A DNA stretch of 64,000 bases from Heterocephalus glaber (lineage: Eukaryota > Chordata > Mammalia > Rodentia > Bathyergidae), in assembly GCF_000247695.1 (NCBI RefSeq), contig NW_004624784.1, positions 8,069,629 through 8,133,628 on the forward strand. The letters run 5' to 3'. Made by a program: the position numbers and the translations under genes. The notes below the pieces were generated by a model. It made no database searches and was not told the origin of the DNA. It was given only the letters and a program-made list of their open reading frames with translations. Below, in pieces: positions 57,086 through 64,000 of the stretch. The first letter of the stretch is position 1; every line of letters starts with the position of its first letter.

Positions 57086-57735
57086 TTAGCACGTGTGGCC
57101 TAATAAGTATGGTTCATTGCTAACCAAGATCAGAGGCTCAGTTGATGAGAGTGCTTGAGGCCCAGAACAGAGAAGGGTCCAGTAATAAGAGGGATTTGGG
57201 CAAAAGCAAGTGGATCTTGTGGAATAAATTTCAAGCGACAGTGCCGAGTTTCAAGCCAAAGCCAAAGTCACTACACAGGACACAGAAAATATGTCTCCCC
57301 ATTACACTTATATGTGTGTAGGCCCTAGGAAACTGACACAGAGAAACACTTCTGCTTGGATAGGAAAAACTGTATAATGGATGAATGAAGGGAGCATGGT
57401 TCAGGCTGGGCAGGAATTCCCTCGGTCTTATCTAGAAGGATTTACTGACTAAAAAGAGGGTGAGTCAAGTGATCAATTTATGCTTTAAATTAGGGGCAGG
57501 TCAACTGGAAATGGTGAAACCTGATCCTTGTGATCAGATAATAGCATAAAACCCAATGAAACAGGATGTGCTCTTAAATGATGGCATATGATCTGCTGCT
57601 GAAATTGTGCCCTTGGAAGGACTCAGAAAGCAGAAGCCTCCTTTGGGGGCACCTACAACATGGCTGAAAGAGAAGACCCACCAGTGTTTGCATCTTAAGC
57701 CTGCCTGGTATCCATTGCTCCACCTTTTATTACAT
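57086..57735. other. Unassigned sequence
   Basis: Nothing recognised. Confidence 0.4.
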
Positions 57736-57739
57736 TGTT

Positions 57740-58095
57740 TGTTATTCAATGGATATGGAGCATCTACTCTATGGGTGGATACTCTGTTAGCTTTGGGAAT
57801 GCAACAGTCACTGGATACAAGCTAGCCTCTAGCTCTATAGAGCTCCGTAGGTGAGGGTGTGGGTGTGGGTGTAGGGTAGGGTGGGAGTGATCAGAATGGG
57901 AATACAGATGCCACAGTATATGGAGGGGAGAGGCACAGTGCCAGGGACACCTAGAAGGGCACCTTGTCCAGGGTTGGGATTAAGAAGACTTCATGGTGGG
58001 AGTAACATCTAAATTTTACTCCAAATAGGCTGGTGGGAAAAGTGTTTAAGTGGGAATGGGAAGTAATACAAACAGAAGAAATAACATATGCAAGA
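57740..58095. mobile_element. L2-like fragment with GGTGTG repeat
   Basis: 'gagcatctactctatgggtg', 'gggaatgcaacagtcactgg' and 'gaagacttcatggtgggagt' with 'acatatgcaagagcatagag' follow L2 order. A short (GGTGTG)n at 57852-57878 expanded within it. Confidence 0.7.
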
Positions 58096-58149
58096 GCATA
58101 GAGGGTAGATTGCTGGAGATCTCTTGATTCTGCAGAGACTAGAGATCTA

Positions 58150-59105
58150 AAGGTCTTCCATTTGGAATGGGACCATTCCAGCTTTTATGCCTTGGTTTCC
58201 AGATTAACACATCTTTCCTAATTGGGACACATCACACAAAAGGCTTATACTTTATGTACTTAGAGGGTAGCATCCCATCCTTGCAGACTATTGTCTTCAA
58301 GCTGCTGTTTCAACTATTCCTTCAACAAGCCACGCCACTACTCCATCTGCCTGGTAGTCTCTGGATGGTGAACAATCTGAGGGGGCTTGTAGATCCCACC
58401 TACTCCTGTAACTTCTTTGATACAGCATGTGTCTCACTGATCTACTGTGATGTAATCTGAGATTTTATGCCAATGGATCAAGCATTTAAAAAGTCTGACA
58501 GACAGTAGCTGTGTTCAGAAAAGGCAAATTGAAACTCAGGGTGCATGTCTAATCCTATGAAAATAAGCCACTGACACTGCGGGATGGAAGAAGTCTAGTG
58601 TTGTCAACTTAGAATCTAATGCCTGGTTGGTCTCCTCAAGGCATAGTACTATATATTGGGGACCTGGCATCGGTTTCTGTCTGCAGCAATTTACTCATTA
58701 GCTAGATCAGCCTTGATTGGTATGAGTTCATGATGAAGCCCACTGATAGTCTTCATCTCTTTTACCATGGTCATTTTATTCATGTTCTCACCATGGCAAG
58801 ATCTGGGAAGTCAAATGTAGAATCTGGCTAATATCAGCTAACAAGGTCATTTGTCAATTTGGCCTTTTAGTATCTTCTATGGTAGGTGCTTTCTGGTGCC
58901 CTTCACAGTTTGTGCCATCTCCCATAGGTTCATCAACATACCACTACCCACAGACTTCTTGTTCCCAACATTCCATTTTTCCCCATTGAAACCCTAACCG
59001 ACTGCCATGAGTCTAATATGTATGTATTTATAATTTTTACCTCCAGCCTATTCTCTGCCTACACAAAATAGGTAACCAACCACACAGTCCAAAGCTCTAC
59101 TCATT
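58150..59105 (-). pseudogene. ERVL pol (integrase) pseudogene
   Basis: The minus strand encodes a diverged integrase-like sequence of the ERV-L class. Near 58440 it has Asp-Gln followed by a stop, at the place of the conserved DQGT catalytic-core motif. Near 58363-58270 it has HHPETTRQME, then W-R-G-L-L-K and D-N-S-L-Q-G-W, matching the family's HPEAAGLIEWWNGLLK and GNTLQGW blocks. Several in-frame stops break it, including two between these blocks. Retroviral integrase joins viral DNA to host DNA; this copy cannot be functional. Sequence to 59105 continues as pol-like antisense DNA. No LTR is directly attached. Confidence 0.8.
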
Positions 59106-59114
59106 GGCCATTGT

Positions 59115-59690
59115 CTTCTTTTTTATTATTAAACCATTATTTTGAGGTAATTATAGATTAGATATGCCCTTTACCCAGTTTTGTCTAATGTTTACATCTT
59201 GCAAAGCTCCAGTATATGATCAAAACCAAGATAATGACTGACACAGTTAAAACACAGAACAATTTAATCACCACAAGGATGCTCTATGTTGCCTTTTTAT
59301 TGCCACTCCGACTTTTCTTCACCTCAGCCCCATCTTTAACTCTTTGAAACTAACAGTCTTCATTTCTTTAACATTGTCATTTCAAGAATCATATATAAAT
59401 GGAATCATAGGCTATATAATCTTTTCAGATTGGCTTTTTTTTTCACTCAACATGATTCTCTGGAGATTGATCTAAGTTGTGTATATCAATACTTTATTCC
59501 ATTGTTCTGAGTAGTATCCCATAGTATAGAAGATATACCATAGTTTGTTTATTCATTTACTTGTTGAGGAACACTTTGGAGCTGTTACAAATAAAACCAC
59601 TATAAATATTTGTGTACAGAACTTTGTATGTAAGTAAGCCTTCATTTCTCCAGAATAAAAGCCTAATCAAATGTTGTTCGCTGGGTACCC
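59115..59690 (-). mobile_element. L1M 3' region, reverse
   Basis: 'attattttgaggtaattata', 'gccctttacccagttttgtc', 'aatcaccacaaggatgctct', 'atataaatggaatcatagg', 'ttcactcaacatgattctct', 'tagaagatataccatagttt' and 'gtacagaactttgtatgtaa' are the antisense landmarks of old L1 elements, in order. Confidence 0.88.
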
Positions 59691-60015
59691 AAGTTATGCT
59701 TCCTTTGTCATGACAAGAGGCCTAGGTTCAATAATTTATCCTTTACTTTGAAGATGTCCTAGCACTGAAGCACTGACACTTTTATGGATTTGACAGGCTC
59801 CTGGGTCTTCCTAAGGTTTATCTTTCATTTTCTGGTGCTCATGTGTTACACCATGGCCTCCTCAGCAAAGGCATGACCTTCTACAGAGCAGCTCTCTGCA
59901 GCTGAGGCAGAAGCTGAAGGAGCTAGCAGCTGGAGGCTGTGCCCATCTCCCCATGCTGGTCTGCTAGATCTTTCTTGAAAGGGGACGTAAGTGACCCAGT
60001 GCCATGTCTACCATA
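59691..60015. other. Unassigned sequence
   Basis: Nothing recognised. Confidence 0.4.
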
Positions 60016-60019
60016 CATA

Positions 60020-60170
60020 TGTACCTTATTCATCCTTAGGACGATCCCTTACTATGGGATAGTCTCCAGTGAACCAGTGAGCAAAATAAGGCTTTAGAAG
60101 TTAAATACATTTATCTGAGATTCCACAGAGAAAGTTCAGTAATCTGAGTGCAGAACCTACTACATAAACC
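60020..60170 (-). mobile_element. MIR SINE fragment, reverse
   Basis: 'taaggctttagaagttaaat', 'atctgagattccacagagaa' and 'gtaatctgagtgcagaacct' fit antisense MIR. Confidence 0.55.
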
Positions 60171-60975
60171 ACCCAGGACAGTCTGGCTCCTGTAAGCATT
60201 AGGTGAATGATAGTGTGTTATTATCATTTGTTAAATAATTCAACTGCACAGTAGTGAAATGTTGACTATTCAATCAGGAGGAGCTGATTTTTCTCTTAGA
60301 CAAGATATGGAAGAATAGAGAGCTTAGGAAGTTGAGAAATAGTATTAGCTTAGGAGGCTGCTGATATCAGCTGTTACAAGGATAGGGCTCCTCTGGTTAG
60401 GGTCCCATTTGGGACCCTGGGATTAGGAGCCCATATGCAAACCAAAAGCCTGGCCTCTCTATGTCCTCCACTCAAGTCTGCATGTTTGTCATCCATGCAG
60501 GTTTAGCTGCACCCAAAGAATGAGCAAGAAATCTCTTAATCTACTTAGGTGTTGGCCCAGACTTTTAATTCCAGCACCTACGGGATACTTGGCCTCCCAT
60601 ATGGCTCTTCCAGCATCCTTCTGCAAGCGGGTCTTCAGGAGATGAAGGAGGGTGCCAGCTGAGTCACATGCATGTCGTGTTTAAGAGGGGTTGGGAAGGG
60701 ATCCAGGACCCAGCAAACCTCCAGACAGGGTGCGTTGTTTCCAGCGGTGGGAGCCCAGGCGTCTCTTCGCTTCTCCCACACATTCCTTCCTTCTCCTACT
60801 TCCCTGGCCTCATGCCCATTCTTGCCTGCTCCTCCCTTGTCTCACACACGGCAGGGATTCAGAGGCACAGGCATTTTTCTTCCATGAAGGAAACAGCCCC
60901 CTCAGTCTGACGCCTCCCTGGGTCGATAAGACATGGGACACACAGCCAGGCCTAGAGCGGGCTGAGGATCTGGGC
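60171..60975. other. Unassigned, slightly CpG-richer sequence
   Basis: 60720-60780 holds several CpGs but too few for an island. Frames at 60668-61110 overlap in three phases and end in MIR sequence, so no gene is called. Confidence 0.35.
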
Positions 60976-60979
60976 TACA

Positions 60980-61075
60980 TCTCTCTGCAAAGCTGTCACG
61001 ATGTAAGGAGCCTCAGTCTCCTCCTATTCGAAGAGGTGATAAGCAGGGTGTCTCACTGGAATCACCAAGCTGTCT
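60980..61075 (+). mobile_element. MIR-like fragment, sense
   Basis: 'gtaaggagcctcagtctcct' and 'cctattcgaagaggtgataa' resemble the MIR centre. Confidence 0.45.
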
Positions 61076-61119
61076 GCTCCCCAACCAGGAGTCCAGGCTG
61101 CTTTCATTAGCAGCCACAG

Positions 61120-61270
61120 CAACAGCTGCTTGCATTTACTGAAGCTTACTGTTTGCCAGATATTAGGCAAACATTGTAAGCACTACTTTACTCAGCCTTT
61201 ATAATTACCTTCTACAGTCAGCACTACCCCATCTCCACTTTACAGATATGGCCAAATTAATAACATCAGA
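61120..61270 (-). mobile_element. MIR SINE, reverse
   Basis: 'gcttgcatttactgaagctt', 'gtttgccagatattaggcaa', 'ctcagcctttataattacct' and 'catctccactttacagatat' match antisense MIR. Confidence 0.85.
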
Positions 61271-61271
61271 C

Positions 61272-61830
61272 AGTTGAACTGTGTGCCAGGCCCTGTTCTA
61301 AGCTCTTCACATCCACAGGTTCTGTATCCACAGATTCAACCATCTGGGGATTGAAAGCATTAGGCAGAAAATTTGCATCTGTACTGAACATGTACAGGTT
61401 TTTTTCTTGTCTTCATTCCCTGAAGAGTATAGTATAACAACTGTTTACCTAGCACTTACACTGTGTTCGGTATTATAAGCAATCTTGAGATGGTTTAAAG
61501 TATACAGGAAGTTGTATATATGTTAGATATAAATACTGTGGCATTTTATATAAAGGACTTGAGCATCCATAGATTTTGGCACCCACAGGGGTCCCAGGAC
61601 CAATCCTGTATGGATGCCAAAGGGTAACTATAAACTATATTTAACCCATACTATATATATATTCAATCCTAATAAAACCCCCAGGAAACAGGTACCATTA
61701 TGATTTCCATTTTATGAATGAAGAAACTGAGACACAGAGACAAATAATGTGCCCAAGGTTACACAGTAAATGTGCATTAGAGCACCTGGCTCTGGAGCCC
61801 ACCCTCTTAACCACTGTGCTCTGCTGCTGT
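61272..61830 (-). mobile_element. MIR SINE, split by a MER2-type transposon
   Basis: The left part 'gtgtgccaggccctgttcta' (61281-61300) and right part 'ggtaccattatgatttccat' with 'gaagaaactgagacacagag' (61690-61740) and 'ccaaggttacacagtaaatg' are one antisense MIR separated by the DNA element at 61315-61632. Confidence 0.88.
61315..61632. mobile_element. MER2 (TcMar-Tigger) non-autonomous transposon
   Basis: 'gtatccacagattcaaccat', 'ttgcatctgtactgaacatg', 'agtataacaactgtttacct', 'gatggtttaaagtatacagg', 'cattttatataaaggacttg' and 'ggcacccacaggggtcccag' reproduce the MER2 order. The ends tctgtatccacag and ctgtatggatgccaaag are the expected type of related inverted termini. About 320 bp, near full length. 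Confidence 0.92.
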
Positions 61831-62415
61831 TCACCTCTCCTGCTGGATCAGCACTGGAACCCTTCTACCTTACTTAGCCAGTGCTCTTACCAAAGGACAC
61901 GCTGCTGTCTGTCCTTTGGAGAAGAAATGTGATCCCACTTCCTAGAAATCAAGCCAAGCAGCTCTGAAAGGAAACATCTTACCTTTGGGGCCTATCCCAG
62001 TAGCCCCTGCACTTCCCCCAGCCCAGTGCTAAGTACAGAGCCAAGCAACCATACAAATCAACCCAAGTTCACAAGCCCAGGGTGGAAAGCAAATCCAGCT
62101 ACAGCAGAAAAGATTGGAATTAACATCTGAAATCCTTGCCACAGCCCAGAAACCAACAACCTGGATTACTGTGGGAAATAAGATTTAATTCTCTTCCAAG
62201 CCCTGGCAGGCTTTGCAAGGGTGCCTCTGCCATACTCCTCAGCCCTCCTCCTCCTATCAATACTGTTATCTGCTCTCCCAGAAGACAGCATGGCATTGGA
62301 AGGCACATCTGGATCCCTTCATGGGCACCAAGATAAAGACAGTCAGTCTCCCTGCCCAGAGAAGCTGGATGACACTGTCAGAAACTCTCAAATATAACTC
62401 CAATTACCAAAATAA
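61831..62415. other. Unassigned sequence
   Basis: Nothing recognised. Confidence 0.4.
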
Positions 62416-62419
62416 ATGA

Positions 62420-62620
62420 TTAGGGAGCTTTCTCTCTCCTGCTCTGAGCGCTCCATTAAGCAAATGAAATAGAAGCATTCAGAGACACTCCCTTTTCCCT
62501 TTCCTTCTGGTGATTAACTGCATAATAAAAATGATATTAAGGAAGCATAAATTTTAAAGAAGCACATCTAAATGACAAACCATCATAAGGAGAGCAGTAA
62601 ACAAAAATCATATATTTGTA
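62420..62620. promoter_or_regulatory. Possible conserved non-coding element
   Basis: Repeat-free sequence with 'gagcgctccattaagcaaat' and 'ggtgattaactgcataataa', dense in homeodomain-like AT words. Suspected from texture only. Confidence 0.22.
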
Positions 62621-63420
62621 GGTGACCTCAGTGTCCTGTCTAACACAGCTCCTTCCGTCTATGCCCTCTTGTCTCCATCCTACTCAACAAGCTCAGTCTT
62701 CACTGGCAACATCAGTGGCTCTCGTCTCAGGAAAAGCCAAATGACCTTCAGACACTGACCTGACTGGTACCCAAGCCAGCCTGTGGCTGCCATGCTTCAG
62801 GCAGTTTTGATGAGCTTCTGCCTAAAATAGCCTTTGTCTTAACATCACCTGGTGCTCTGATGGTTTTCAAGGGCACCTTGGCCATGATCTTTTACTTTCT
62901 CTAGTCCTCTGGTAACTGTCAAGCCCTCAGCTCCTGCCTGGAGCTTTAACTCCTTGCCAGTGCTAATCCCTGGAGTTGACAAATTCTTTTACTCTGACCT
63001 TACCTTCCTGGGTCCTTATTCCTGCTTGCCTTGCCCTGTTGGTTCTTGTGCCTATCTGCTTCTTCAAATTCTCACCTCTACCTGTGTCCACCCTACTGTG
63101 CATGAGCTAGGCATGATGCAAGGCAATACACACACCCAGGACCCAGAGTTCCCAGAACAAAATGCTCTCCAATCATAAACCCCTTTTGACATACATAAAT
63201 CCATGGAATTTACCCTTTCTTAATTTTTCTTAATTATTGGAGAAGAGGATATGCACAGAGACATTTCAGTGCTTACCTACATACACACTATCATAAACTT
63301 AGGTATGTCCAAAGTCAAGCATTGACACGGAGACTTGAATATATGAATAGACATAGGCAATCACAGCCATTTACAAAGATCTGCACCAGCCCTACCCACA
63401 AGCACGTCTGCATACTCACA
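62621..63420. other. Unassigned sequence
   Basis: Nothing recognised. Confidence 0.4.
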
Positions 63421-63421
63421 C

Positions 63422-63441
63422 AAACACACACACACACACAC
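63422..63441. repeat. (CA)n microsatellite
   Basis: Short CA run with one AAA interruption at its start. Confidence 0.9.
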
Positions 63442-63481
63442 TTTCATACTTGTACACATATTAGTAATTAAAATCAAATAA

Positions 63482-63610
63482 GGAATTCTCTTATATCTTT
63501 TTTTTTATTATTATTTAGTACCGCGGATTGAACTCGGGTCCTTCCGCTTGTGAGGCAGGCGGTGGAACCACTGAGCTAACTCACCGGTCCCTGGAATTCC
63601 CTTATATCTT
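63482..63610 (-). mobile_element. tRNA-derived SINE (GTTCC variant), youngest copy, 18-bp TSD
   Basis: In SINE sense: 'ggaccggtgagttagctcag', 'tggttccaccgcctgcctca', 'caagcggaaggacccgagtt', 'caatccgcggtact', then an A/T-rich tail. Target duplications at 63482-63499 and 63593-63610 agree at 17 of 18 positions. Retained CpGs (accgg, ccgcgg, accgcc) suggest a recent insertion. Confidence 0.95.
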
Positions 63611-64000
63611 ATTTACATTTGTAACTTAGGTGTCTATTATAGCACCTGCAATAAAACAGGTGTCAAATAATCACTTTTTATAGAATGAGATAATGAGGCG
63701 CAGATCTGACCTCCCATGAAATCCACATCAGTGACTGAAGAAACTCAACTGGGACTCCAAAGCCTGAGACAGGAAAATCAAGTTTTGGCCTCTCGGAGAA
63801 GATTAAATCTCTCACTTGCCCTTCCCCTGTTCTTGGTGAATTGCTGGCATAGGTGGAGCCCAGGTGTCCCTCTATGGCTATTTTCTATTAGGAAAGCCTC
63901 TTCTTCCACCACCAGTCCCAGTTCTTCACTGATCTCCCAAGATGTATCCCCAGCTCCCTAAACTACAAGAAACTTTGTTTTGATATTTCCCAGAGACTGA
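63611..64000. other. Unassigned sequence
   Basis: Nothing recognised. The 81-codon frame at 63716-63961 has no domain support. Confidence 0.4.

Noticed and set aside
60668..61110. Possible GC-rich exon or CpG island
   Set aside because: CpG count is too low for an island, three frames overlap, and the end runs into MIR-like sequence.

Overview
This window looks like non-coding DNA from a rodent nuclear genome. It has moderate AT content, no dense open reading frames and many diverged interspersed repeats. The lineage call comes from the repeats. 7SL-derived B1 copies lie beside ID-type tRNA SINEs, and there are chimeric B1-plus-ID (B1-dID/MEN-like) elements, a combination known from squirrel-related rodents (squirrels, mountain beaver, dormice). 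A closely related lineage such as beaver cannot be excluded from sequence alone. I recognise no complete protein-coding gene and cannot name the locus. Every longer open frame examined is repeat-derived or lacks coding support.

Layout. 0-6 kb: an old L1-like block, a CT microsatellite, a small hAT MITE and two MaLR-type LTRs in opposite orientation. 6-19 kb: mostly unassigned DNA with MIR, L2 and B1 copies, a candidate minus-strand terminal exon with a poly(A) site (10.5-11.3 kb), and a MaLR LTR split by a SINE with a clear target-site duplication (16.6-17.0 kb). 19-29 kb: MIR, L2, ID, B1 and B1-dID copies, a hAT MITE with a perfect 8-bp target duplication (26.5 kb), an L1 3' end and a reverse MaLR LTR. 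29.5-30.3 kb: a degenerate tandem array of roughly 53-bp units. 31-34 kb: an E-box palindrome with an octamer motif, a MaLR LTR interrupted by a young L1 3' end, and a G-quadruplex motif. 35-41 kb: a B1-dID element, two more MaLR LTRs and a possible retroviral gag remnant. 41.7-41.9 kb: a TATA box followed at the right distance by a short non-coding sequence ending in a consensus splice donor, the best candidate transcription start. 42-54 kb: microsatellites, a hAT element, two MaLR LTRs, an L1M 3' UTR and several MIRs. 55-64 kb: L1 and Tigger fragments, a MIR split by a 5'-inverted (twin-primed) L1, an ERVL integrase relic, a second L1M block, a MIR split by a MER2-type transposon, and a young tRNA-derived SINE.

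The most informative structures are three: a young L1 family whose 3' end carries a tandem dimer (full copies at 32.7 and 56.4 kb, about 97% identical by eye, plus pieces at 11.7 and 26.7 kb); a tRNA-derived SINE with tRNA-Val-like features, present four times and always on the minus strand; and the isolated TATA/exon/donor unit at 41.8 kb. The repeats do not form a pathway. The nested insertions do give a relative history: MIR, L2 and L1M first, then MaLR/ERVL and DNA transposons, then B1/ID SINEs and the dimeric-tail L1.
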